DNA of 64,000 bases from Neofusicoccum parvum (taxonomy: Eukaryota > Ascomycota > Dothideomycetes > Botryosphaeriales > Botryosphaeriaceae). Under the pieces are notes generated by a model that had not been told where the DNA came from, searched no databases, and worked only from the letters and a program-made list of their open reading frames with translations. The stretch covers positions 186,001-250,000 of the forward strand of contig CP087213.1 of NCBI GenBank assembly GCA_020912385.1. Direction: 5' to 3'. Below, in pieces: positions 1-9,179 of this stretch (the first letter of the stretch is position 1; the number at the start of each line of letters is the position of its first letter). A program made the translations under genes and the position numbers.

Positions 1-1094
1 GCTTGTCTGAACTTCTTACTCTCGTAAACAAGTTCATCATCCGTCGCACAAACGATATTCTGTCCAAGTACCTTCCACGCAAGTACGAGCACGTCGTCTT
101 TTGCAATCTCGCACCCTTCCAAAAGGATCTGTACAACCTCTTCATCAAGTCACCAGAGATACAGCAGCTTCTCAGAGGCAAGGGTAGCCAGCCGCTCAAG
201 GCCATCAACATTCTCAAGAAGCTTTGCAACCACCCGGATCTCTTGGAGCTGCCACGCGACCTTCCCGGCTCTGAAGAATGCTTCCCCGACGACTACGTGC
301 CAAAAGAAGCTCGTGGACGTGACAGAGATGTCAAGTCGTGGTACTCGGGGAAGATGGCTGTCCTGGACCGTATGTTGGCACGCATCCGGCAGGATACCAA
401 TGACAAAATCGTCCTCATCAGCAATTACACGCAAACTCTGGATGTCTTTGAGAAGCTGTGCCGCTCGCGTTCTTACGGCTGTCTCCGCCTTGACGGAACC
501 ATGAACGTCAACAAGCGCCAGAAGCTCGTGGACAAGTTCAATGATCCCGAAGGCCCTGAATTTGTGTTCCTTCTCAGCTCAAAGGCCGGAGGATGCGGTA
601 TCAACTTGATCGGCGCCAACCGTCTTGTTCTCTTCGACCCAGACTGGAACCCGGCTGCAGACCAGCAAGCTCTGGCTCGTGTTTGGCGTGACGGGCAAAA
701 GAAGGACTGTTTCGTGTACCGATTTATCGCCACGGGCACAATCGAGGAGAAGATTTTTCAACGCCAGTCGCACAAGCAGTCCTTGTCCTCATGCGTGGTT
801 GATTCTGCAGAGGATGTCGAACGACACTTCAGCTTGGACTCGCTTCGCGAACTCTTTCAATACCAGCCAGACACAACCAGCGACACTCATGATACGTTCA
901 AATGCAAGCGCTGCCGACCAGACGGGAGACAACACCTCAAGGCACCTGCCATGCTCTATGGTGACACTAGCTCCTGGAACCACTTCGTCAACGACGGTGT
1001 AGATGGAGCTCTTTCAAAGATTCAGGACTTGCTTCTTAGACAGGAGACGGATGAGGATGCTGTCAGCGCTGTCTTCCAGTACATTAGTCATTAG
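1..1094 (+). CDS. RAD54: DNA repair/recombination translocase RAD54, C-terminal part
   Basis: This is the C-terminal part of a Swi2/Snf2-family dsDNA translocase that works with Rad51 in homologous recombination; its 5' end lies outside the window. The visible 363 residues carry the second RecA-like lobe. They show CNHPDLL, a motif IV-like KIVLISNYTQTLDVFE, LDGTMNVNKRQKLVDKFN, and motifs V/VI (LSSKAGGCGINLIGANRLV, DPDWNPAADQQALARVWRDG). The later FKCKRCRPDG segment followed by an acidic C-terminus is where RAD54 homologues carry a small zinc-binding region. There is no intron in the visible part, and a TAG stop ends the frame. Other Snf2 proteins share the helicase motifs, but DWNPAADQQALARVWRDGQKK together with the Cys-containing tail is typical of RAD54. 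Confidence 0.93.
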   Translation, partial: LSELLTLVNKFIIRRTNDILSKYLPRKYEHVVFCNLAPFQKDLYNLFIKSPEIQQLLRGKGSQPLKAINILKKLCNHPDLLELPRDLPGSEECFPDDYVPKEARGRDRDVKSWYSGKMAVLDRMLARIRQDTNDKIVLISNYTQTLDVFEKLCRSRSYGCLRLDGTMNVNKRQKLVDKFNDPEGPEFVFLLSSKAGGCGINLIGANRLVLFDPDWNPAADQQALARVWRDGQKKDCFVYRFIATGTIEEKIFQRQSHKQSLSSCVVDSAEDVERHFSLDSLRELFQYQPDTTSDTHDTFKCKRCRPDGRQHLKAPAMLYGDTSSWNHFVNDGVDGALSKIQDLLLRQETDEDAVSAVFQYISH

Positions 1095-1353
1095 AGTTCG
1101 ATCAGCATAGATGAGCGTCATGTGGCCGGTACGTTTTTTTTTGTTTTGTGTCTTGCTCCTTTTCTCTCATTTTCCCTGGTGGCATTGCATGGAGTATCGT
1201 GGTGCAGGACAGCGAGTTTGTGGTTGCAAGGAAGACTCTGCTGCTGATAATCATATGAAGTCATTTCAAAGTGATCTTGAAAAGTAGCATAAGTGAGCCT
1301 CATTTTGTCTCGCTTGAATGGTCTGCTTTCATCTTGTATATACAGGCATACAA

Positions 1354-2010
1354 TCAAAGACCCTCATATCCATCTGGCAGTCTCCTCTTCTCCAGCCAGG
1401 CTGTCACGAAATCCGCGAACAGCTTCGGATCCTGCTCGTTCCACGGGTGCCTCATCGACGGTATTTGTTTCGCCGTGCTCCCCGCATTCCCTTTCTTCGC
1501 GCCACATCAACACTATCGTTCGTAGGAATCACCCTACCCTTCGTCCTCGCCTTCAACGGCCGCACCTCCTCCTCCGACGTCAACACCTGAACCACCCCCC
1601 TGCACAGCTCCAACGTCTTCGGCGTCCTCGGCATCTCCTATTTCTCCCCTCCAGCGGAGCCGCCATCCCCCGCCCGCCCTCCTCCCTCCTCAACCAACCC
1701 CAGCACCCGCCTGACCACCCACTCAGGCACCACGCCCTCCGCCCGCGCCCACAGAAACACCGCCCACGGCATCAGCGGCCGCCGCCGCCGCCCGCGCCCG
1801 GCAACCGCGCCACGCCCGACACGAACACGACGCCAACGAGCTCCGCGTGCGCCGCTGCACCAGGTCGGCGAGCAGCGGGAGGGCGATGGCGAGGCGGTGG
1901 CGTGCGTGCGCAGCACGGCGCTGTAGCCCGGCAGCACGTGGATCAGGATGTGGTGCGAGGTGGGGAGGCGGGCGGCGGTGGGGAGCCAGCTGCGGGAGGT
2001 GGTGAAGGCG
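1354..2010 (-). pseudogene. Decayed alpha/beta-hydrolase gene
   Basis: The minus strand reads as an alpha/beta-hydrolase only if the frame is changed several times. In order along the gene I read HHILIHVLPGYSAVLRTHA in one frame, RLAIALPLLADLVQR in a second and ELVGVVFVSGVARLPG in a third. The first frame then returns with PLMPWAVFLWARAEGVVPEWVV and is cut by TAG at 1638-1640. It resumes as MPRTPKTLELCRGVVQVLTS and shifts once more at about 1487-1495 into IPSMRHPWNEQDPKLFADF, ending at TGA 1354-1356. The last piece, with MRHPW (candidate catalytic His), looks like the end of a fungal alpha/beta-hydrolase. At least four indels and one nonsense codon make an expressed product unlikely. The nonsense change fits CAG to TAG, a RIP-like transition, but one site proves nothing. 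The upstream end is approximate. Confidence 0.6.
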
Positions 2011-3380
2011 CTGTGGAGGTCTGGGAGCGATGCGCGCGGATTATGAAGGGTTTGTGGGAGGTTGGGATAAGCTTGTGTTTATGGGATTGGCGATCTTTAT
2101 TTTCCGTTGCGGCGCTGGAAGGATGCGAAGGATTGTGGCGACGTTGACGCAGCTGAGGCCAGTCTTGGAAAGTGGTTGCAGGGGTGCTGGTTAAGCTTGT
2201 TCTGGCGTCTTGTCACAAGACTGCTTTTTCTTGAAAAGGTGTGTTGCATCGGATCTAGACGGCCTGAAAGGCTTGATTAGGTAGGTGCAAGGCTGAGGGT
2301 GAACGGCGGTGAATATAGGCAACAAATGTGTCTCGCAGTAAACGCATTAGTGGAATAAAATCGGCACGACAGAGATCAGTCAAAAGAGACGATATATGTT
2401 GACGACAATATTTTCAGTTTAAAGATTCATGACCTTGAGGCTGCGCTGATGACTGAGGGGAGTGCTGACGTGCTCGTAAAGTCTCATATGATAAGTAACT
2501 GTACGGGTGTTGACAAATAACTCACAGTTTTCGACGCAACCTAAGGCGCCCATAAATTGCGCCAGTGTTTTACAGCATACAATAGAATGGCAGCAAGAAA
2601 ATATATCCAGACACAAATCATACTTCAACAACGCAGTCCACCACGTATCAGAACGGATGCCAGGTTGGCATTTTGCCGGTTTGTTTTATTGAACGATAAG
2701 CGGAGTGATAACAAAAAAAGCCACTCTCAACAACAACTTTATTTAGAAAAAGGCTTACCGTCCGTAGAATTCAAGGTTAGGAGATTGAAGACAAGATGTT
2801 TCATCTCAAAGAGTGTTTAACAGTAATTGACGACTACCTGTCGGTGAAGACGCGTTGGAACGGAAGCCATCCTACTCTTGACACGGAATTAACGTGACTG
2901 TCAAAAGAGAGCGCTGCAGATCAAGCAAACAGAAGCCACTGCTATTGCAACCAAATCCTCAGACTCACAGAACCATACAAGAAGCGTTTCGAAGCGTCTC
3001 TCTGACAGGCCATACTCAATAATATCAATACGGGGCGGACAAGGATGTAAGCAAGCCGCACCCCGCCTTTTCGCCCCCAAAGACCAACAACCACACCACA
3101 ACAAAGAATAACCGAGTAACACAGACCATCGAAAAAGCTGTCCACAGATTCCAGATGCAGTTAATCCAGTGCGGCTGACCTTGCGCACGGTGCAGTGACA
3201 GGCACGACATGGTCACGATCAAGCCTCGTGCCCATTTTGAGAAGCTTATCCGGAGGACCAAAATAAGCCATGGCTTAAAAACATTGACGAGGTGGAGGCA
3301 AGAAACCTTTTCGAGGCCACTACGGGTCCAGATCTTGGTAGGGCGAGCTCATAGCACGCCCTCTTAAATACCGCCGGCGT
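2011..3380. other. Intergenic stretch
   Basis: This is AT-richer than its surroundings. I see no frame with recognisable protein. A TTAAATA element at 3364-3370 lies 85 bases before the ATG at 3455 and may be the TATA-like element of the next gene. Confidence 0.4.
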
Positions 3381-3454
3381 CCACGATGCAGACAGCAGCA
3401 GCAGTCGCAGACAGGCAATCCCGCAAAGCCCGACGAACCATCCAACCTGCCATC

Positions 3455-5272
3455 ATGCCGCCACTCACACCCAGTCTCCTCCTCCTCCTATCCGCCTTCG
3501 CGCAGCTCTCCCTCTCCGCCCCCGCATCCTCCACCTCCTCCGCCGCCTTCCCCTGCATCTCGTCCGGCGACCAAACCGCCATCAACGCGCGCTTCTCCGA
3601 CAACGGCGCCGGCCACGTCGTGCAGCTGTGCCGCGGCGCCGTCATCACCGCGACCGACACCGTCCGGCTGACGGCGGACGACCAAGAGCTGTCGACCGAA
3701 GGCTACCCGACCGGCGATGACCGGGGCGTGATCAGGCTGGCGGCCGGGACGAGCGCCAACACGACGGTGTTTGCGAAGTTCTTAGACGGGGTGAGGCTGC
3801 GGAACATCATCGTCGACGGGAACAGGGGGAGCACGGGTTATACGGGTGAGTAGCTTCGCTTGTTCTTGATTTTTGCGGGGTCGGTGTTAACGGCGGCTTT
3901 TGGTGTCAGGCGGAGACGCGAATATCGATATTGGCGGCCCGACGAACGGCCAGGTTGTGGATCATGTTGCGTCCAGGAATCCGAGGGGGTGGAGCTGCTT
4001 GGCTGTTGGGTTTGGTGGACAGAGCGACGCCGATGCGGATCCGCCGTGCAGGAATACGACGTTGACGAACAATGATATTGGGCCTTGTGGAACGGAGGGG
4101 ACGGAGTATGCTGATGGTACGTTTGCTATAAAGAGACTACGCAAGAACGAACTGAGTCTTGATACTAACTGATTCCAGGAATCTCATTCCAGTGTACTGA
4201 CTCCACAATCTCGGACAACTCCGTAAGCAATCTTGAGTTCTATTTTGACCTGCATCTCATCCTCACCATCCACAGGTCATCGGCAGCACCGACGGCGGCA
4301 TCGTCATCTTCGGCGCCCCCGGCACGAAAGTCCTCCGCAACACCATCACGTCCTCAGCCACCGAGCGCGGCTTCGGTGCCATCAACCTAGTCGACCAAGC
4401 GCTCTACGGCGGCAGCTACGCCAACGTCGAGGTCCGCGACAACACCATCACCGGCGACAAGCTCTTCAACGTCGGCATCAGCATCGGCGCGCACGTGTGG
4501 TCGTTCGGCTCGACCGCCGGCTTCGAGAACGCCGGCCCCATCACCGTCACCGGCAACACCTTCGCAGGCAACATCCCCTTCGCCATCGCCGTCAACGGCT
4601 GGCGCAACGGCCTCACCGTACGCGCCCCCCCTCCCCTCACCACCCCCACTAACCCGCCCCCAGATCACCGACAACACCATCACCGCCCTCACCACCCCGC
4701 CCTCCTCCTTCGCCTCCGCCTCCAGCTGCTCCGCCCCCATCCAGCGCGCCTTCGCCGCCGCGCAGCGCCTCGTCTACTACGCGCCCTCCATCGCCCCGCC
4801 CTCCACCCTCTCCGCCGACTTCGCCGCCACCTCCGCCAACGCCACAAACTTCCTCTGCACGACCCCCGGCGCCGCCGCCGCGACGGCGTCCTTCGCCCCG
4901 AACGGCCTGGCCGCCGCGCCGCCCGCCACGCTCGCCGCGCTGACCGACCCCGTTAGCGGGCGCGGCGTGGTCTTCGCGTTCCAGGGCGACGGCAACTTCG
5001 TCGCGTACGACACGACGAGCGATGCCGGCGGCGCGTGGGTGCCGCTGTGGGCGGCGGGGGGCGGGGTGGAGTGCGGGGCGCAGGCGTGCGCGTTGAATTT
5101 TCAGGGGGATGGGAATCTGGTCATGTATGCGGGCGGGGGCGCGGTGTGGAATACGCGGACGGCGGGGGTGGGGGCGGGGTTGGTGTTGAGCGCGGTGGAG
5201 CCGTGGGTGAGGGTGGTGGGGGAGGATGGGGAGGCGGTTTGGACGAGTGAGGAGGGGGTGTTTGAGGGGTAG
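3455..5272 (+). CDS. Secreted parallel beta-helix protein with C-terminal B-lectin domain
   Basis: Exons are 3455-3845, 3910-4116, 4179-4222, 4276-4617 and 4664-5272, giving 530 residues. The ATG at 3455 is chosen because it directly precedes a signal peptide (MPPLTPSLLLLLSAFAQLSL); an in-frame ATG at 3386 would bury it behind 23 charged residues. Residues about 40-330 are rich in the short turn and strand units of pectin-lyase-like beta-helices (LRNIIVDGN, TTLTNNDIGPCG, VEVRDNTITGDKLFN, ITVTGNTFAGN). A Cys-containing spacer follows. Residues about 430-530 carry two bulb-lectin (mannose-binding) motifs, FQGDGNFVAY and FQGDGNLVMY. A role in binding or remodelling glycans outside the cell is inferred; I see no catalytic motif of a known polysaccharide lyase. 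The coding strand turns from C-rich to G-rich near 4950. Confidence 0.82.
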
Positions 5273-5307
5273 GGGGTGAGCGGGTTCTGGTTGCGTTGGG
5301 TCAGCGA

Positions 5308-5322
5308 TTTTTTTTTTTTTTT
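5308..5322 (+). other. Poly-T tract after a stop codon
   Basis: A run of about 15 T lies 35 bases after the stop of the beta-helix/B-lectin gene and is followed by AAATTTCT. It may take part in 3'-end formation or be a simple homopolymer. No function is claimed. Confidence 0.3.
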
Positions 5323-5363
5323 AAATTTCTCCCTATCGTTCTGAGCTGGCCGGGCTGAGAGGA

Positions 5364-5699
5364 TCAATTGATGCCGGAAAGCTGCCTCAGCAAGTGGAGT
5401 GCACGGTTGAGGAGCCCCCGCAATCTTTTCTTGCCGTCCTCAAGCTTTATCGATAGGCTTCCAACCTTGAGCCTACCGCCGTTAAAGTTTGCGCCTGTAA
5501 CCTTGGAGATCTCCCTTCTTTCCACCTCAAGCAAGTGAAAGAAGCGGTCAAGCTTCTGCCAATCGCCATTTCCTGCGCGCAGCACGAACTGTTGGTCCTG
5601 GGTGTCGGAGCTCGCCTGCACGACAGAATCAAGGCTCGACGCTGTGTTGTCGGTAGCACAGAGGAGCGCGCACGGGCGCGTCAGGCGGCAGCGAAACAT
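5364..5699 (-). CDS. Possible small hypothetical protein
   Basis: This open frame of 111 residues starts at ATG 5699. Its last 85 residues have a protein-like mix (QQFVLRAGNGDWQKLDRFF, ERREISKVTGANFNGGRLKVG, ending LLRQLSGIN) with alternating charged and hydrophobic residues, unlike the low-complexity shadow frames nearby. I recognise no family. It could be the last exon of a longer gene on this strand, a relic, or chance. The upstream half (to 5813) looks less convincing. It would be convergent with the beta-helix gene, about 90 bases away. Confidence 0.27.
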   Translation of the reverse strand: MFRCRLTRPCALLCATDNTASSLDSVVQASSDTQDQQFVLRAGNGDWQKLDRFFHLLEVERREISKVTGANFNGGRLKVGSLSIKLEDGKKRLRGLLNRALHLLRQLSGIN

Positions 5700-6345
5700 A
5701 CAGGGCGGCCATGCCGTTTCTGCCGCGGGACGACAGCCAGTGGAGGGAGCGCGGAGGGAGCTGCGCAGTCTGTGCAATCCTTCGAGGATGGGAAGACGCC
5801 ACTTCGTTTTCAATGAGGTCAGAGAAGTCGCAAGGGCGGAGGCTCAGGGCGCTGCTGGCGGGCATTGGACAAGTGCAGCGTTTCTATCTTCCTGTCTCGT
5901 CGGCGCCACCAAACGGCGCGGGCTTGGCTGCTTGGCGCGCCGGTCTTATCTCCTTCCCACTTCTCTCTGGACTCAGCTCCGCCCCGTCTTCTCCTCCCCC
6001 AAGCCTCTTGGCCCTGCTGCTATCGCTCTTGGATGCTTCTTTCCGCTGGGCGCCGATGCCCCTCACGTGCGGCCGGCCTCTTCTGCCTGCCTGTTCGAGC
6101 AACGCGCCGTTGCATAACGTGCTCGTACGCCAGCGCTTCCCGCCCGACCGTCAGGCCCGGGACCTGACGCCCAAGAGCTGCCGCCAAGAGCTGTGGAACG
6201 ATGTCGATATTTTGCCTCTCGCGCGAGGGGGGCAATCTAATGGACGCTGCGACCCGGGCGCGTATATATAGGCGCTGCGTTCTGTGCACCATGGTGGTCC
6301 GGCACCGCGCAGCTCCACCTCTACGACGTCTCCATCCCGGTCAAC
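5700..6345 (+). promoter_or_regulatory. Upstream region of the M28 aminopeptidase gene with TATA box
   Basis: No convincing coding frame is seen. A strong TATATATA lies at 6263-6270, 76 bases before the ATG at 6346, in an otherwise GC-rich stretch. Such a consensus TATA box suggests regulated expression, as expected for a secreted peptidase (inference). Confidence 0.55.
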
Positions 6346-8150
6346 ATGCGGTTCCTCGAGTCCAGCGCCGCCCTGGCTGCTCTCGCCGTCGTTGGCGAGG
6401 CCTCCACGCCCGCCGGCCACGTGCATGCAGTCCGCCCCGCATCCCTGCTGGAGCGCCGTGGTCCCCAGCTCTTCCGCCGCGACTGGCAGCCCGACGTCGA
6501 AAACTGGGGCCCTGCGCCCGAGACGCCCAATGACATCGCCGTGGCCGCCAGCACCAACGAGACCAAGCCGCCGGTGGCTTCGGTGCGTGGCCCTCTCCAC
6601 GCGGCCGGCCAGCCCTGAAACGTGCTAACCGTCAGCAGGACGCCCTCCAGAACGACATCGACTCTGCCGCTCTGCTCGACCACGCCGAGAACCTGCAGGC
6701 CATTGCCTACCAGACCACCGGCCGCAACCGCGTGTTCGGCAGCCCGGGCCACAACTTCACCGCCCTGTACCTGTACGAGCTCATCTCCGAGCTGTCCGAC
6801 TACTACGATGTCGAGTACCAGCCGTTCGTCGAGACCTTCTCCGGCGGCGACGCCACCCTGACCGTCAACGGCGAGGACCAGGATGCCGCCCTGATGACTT
6901 ACGCTCCCAACGGCCAGGTTGAGGCGCCGATTGTTGCCGTGTCGAACTTGGGCTGTGACCCGGTAAGCACTGGCCGTAGTGTTGGGCTTCGGACGTGGAT
7001 TGCTGACGCAGAGGCTGCAGGCCGACTACCCTGCTGAGGTTGCCGGAAACATTGCGCTGATTTCTCGCGGCTCGTGCGAGTTCGGGCTGAAGGCGGCCTA
7101 CGCTGGCGCCGCGGGAGCTGCTGGTGCCGTCATCTACAACAACATCAATGGTTCGCTGAGCGGCACTCTGGGTGCCCCCAACCGTACGGAGGGCGCCTAC
7201 CCGCCTACTGCTGCCATCTCTCTCGCCAATGGCCAAGCCATCCTCGCTCTCATCGAGGCCGGCGAGACCGTTGGCAACCTCAACGTCAACTCGATCATCG
7301 AGGACCGCGTCACGTGAGTTTGAGATGCAGACACCCTACCTGGGTGCTTCCCGCTGACCTCGCCCGCAGCATGAACGTCATTGCGCAGACCAAGGCCGGC
7401 GACCCCAACAACGTCATCTTCGTTGGCGCCCACGCCGACTCGGTCGAGGCCGGCCCTGGCATCAACGACAACGGGTCCGGTTCGATCGGCATCCTCGAGG
7501 TTGCGCTGCAGCTGGCCAAGTACGAGGTCAACAACGCGGTGCGATTCGCGTGGTGGTCGGCCGAGGAGTTCGGACTGCTCGGTGCCGAGTACTACGTCAA
7601 CCAGTCGACGCCCGAGGACCTGGACAAGATCCGGCTGTACCTGAACTTCGACATGATCGCGTCGCCCAACTATTTCCTCGGCATCTACGACGGCGACGGG
7701 TCGGCGTTCAACCTCAGCGGGCCCACGGGGTCGGCGGAGGCGGAGGCGCTGTTCGAGGGCTACTTCGCGAGCAAGGGCCTGCCGTCGCAGCCGACCGAGT
7801 TCAGCGGGCGCTCCGACTACGGGCCGTTCCTGGACGTCGGGGTGGCGGCGGGCGGGCTGTTCACCGGGGCGGAGGTGATCAAGACGGAGGAGGAGGCGGC
7901 GCTGTACGGCGGCACGGCGGGGCTGGCGTACGACGAGAACTACCACAAGGTCGGCGACACGGTCGACAACCTCAACCTCGAGGCGTTCCTGATCAACACG
8001 CGGGCCATCGCGCACTCGGTGGCCACGTACGCCGAGTCGTTCGACACGCTGCCGCCGCGCAGCCGGCGCGTGGTGCGGCGCAACCCGCTGATCCCCAAGG
8101 CGAAGGCGACGGGCTGCCACCACAAGCACGAGGAGGTGAAGGCGCGGTAG
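6346..8150 (+). CDS. Secreted M28 aminopeptidase with PA domain
   Basis: Exons are 6346-6582, 6639-6962, 7021-7313 and 7370-8150, giving 544 residues. The third exon could also start 9 bases earlier, which keeps the frame. A signal peptide (MRFLESSAALAALAVVGEAS) is followed by a propeptide-like segment. A PA (protease-associated) insert lies at about 130-250 (IALISRGSCEFGLKAAYAG), then the co-catalytic zinc peptidase domain. The ligand set is complete: H306 (GAHADS), D318 (GINDNGSG), E350/E351 (WWSAEEFG), D379 (LNFDMI) and H477 (NYHKVGD). This matches fungal aminopeptidase Y/leucine-aminopeptidase relatives that release N-terminal residues from peptides. The C-terminus is basic (PPRSRRVVRRN). 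The amino-acid permease gene lies 6 kb downstream, but a functional link is only inferred. Confidence 0.92.
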
Positions 8151-9179
8151 TGGGTTCGCAGATCTGGCTGGGGCGGTTCGGAGATAGGAGGCGGTGGTGC
8201 AGGAGCCGACTTGTATATTGTCCTTGAAATGGAGCATTCGATAGCTTCTGCGTTCTGTGGGCCGGTGTTAATGCCGAGCGCTGTGAGGGCAGCGGCCGTT
8301 TTGACGCCCGTGGCGTCTGGGAGCGCCCCGTGTGGGTCCGACGTGTAGCCGTCTAGCAGTCGGCCAGGCTGCCGGCTGCGCTGCAGGGCGTGTGCTGGCG
8401 AGGGGCTGGACGAGCCGGCACCAGCCCGAGGGTAGCTCGCGGCACCAAGCTTTTCCACAGCCCCATCCCGGCCGCTGAGATTGCGTGTGCGTTCATGCAG
8501 GGCCGGGGCGGCTGCTAATACGGCGGCTGCGACTGGTGGAAGCGGCAGCAGCGCGCGCGCGGAGGTATGTTTACCCGGGGCGGCGGCCGTGTTCTTCATC
8601 TATCGCGTCGCCGCCGGGCCCGTGCCGTTTCACCAGCGCCGAGCGCCCCCCTTCGCTTCCACCAGAAACATCAGCGGCGTTTCTATATGCGAAACATCTG
8701 CCCCCCGCCCAGCCCGCGCGTCGGCTATCCGGCCAATGCGCGCCCTCGCAATGCCGATGCTGATTCGGCTCCTCTCCGCGAGGCCGCGACCCATGCCCGT
8801 CTGGAACAATCCGGGCCCGGAAGCCTCACCAGACAGGCAACGCCCTCCCGCGCATCGAGTTTCGTTTCACGCAGCGAGATGACGGTGCCGGCGGTGGAGC
8901 TCTGCGCGCCCCGTGGCTGAAAAATCATGCGTCTGCCATTCGAGCGCGGCACACTATATAGACTCTGCCAAGGACCGCCCTGGTGTCGCGCTCTCTCTCC
9001 TCTCTCCACGCACAGCTGCAAGTTCAGCACGCATTTCTTTCTTTTTGCACAGTCATTCTTTTCGGCCTCGACGGCTCCAATCGTTCGCCTCGAGCTATTC
9101 TCTCCTTTGGCCAGGTGCCAACTTTGTCTGATCTACCTTCTGACACCACAGTCTTTTGCCGCTTTCGCTCACCACCAAC
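8151..9179 (+). promoter_or_regulatory. Upstream region of the cellobiose dehydrogenase gene
   Basis: I see no gene in this 1-kb stretch. TATATA at 8955-8960 is followed by a CT-rich tract (8991-9007), the usual fungal pyrimidine tract near the transcription start, about 175 bases before the ATG at 9180. This looks like the promoter and leader of a strongly expressed gene. Confidence 0.55.

Noticed and set aside
1293..2147. 284-codon plus-strand open frame downstream of RAD54
   Set aside because: Pro/Arg/His-rich shadow of the minus-strand hydrolase relic. The minus strand carries recognisable protein fragments.
7197..8237. 346-codon minus-strand open frame opposite the M28 gene
   Set aside because: Arg/Val/Leu-rich antisense shadow of a GC-rich exon whose plus-strand reading has the full zinc-ligand set.
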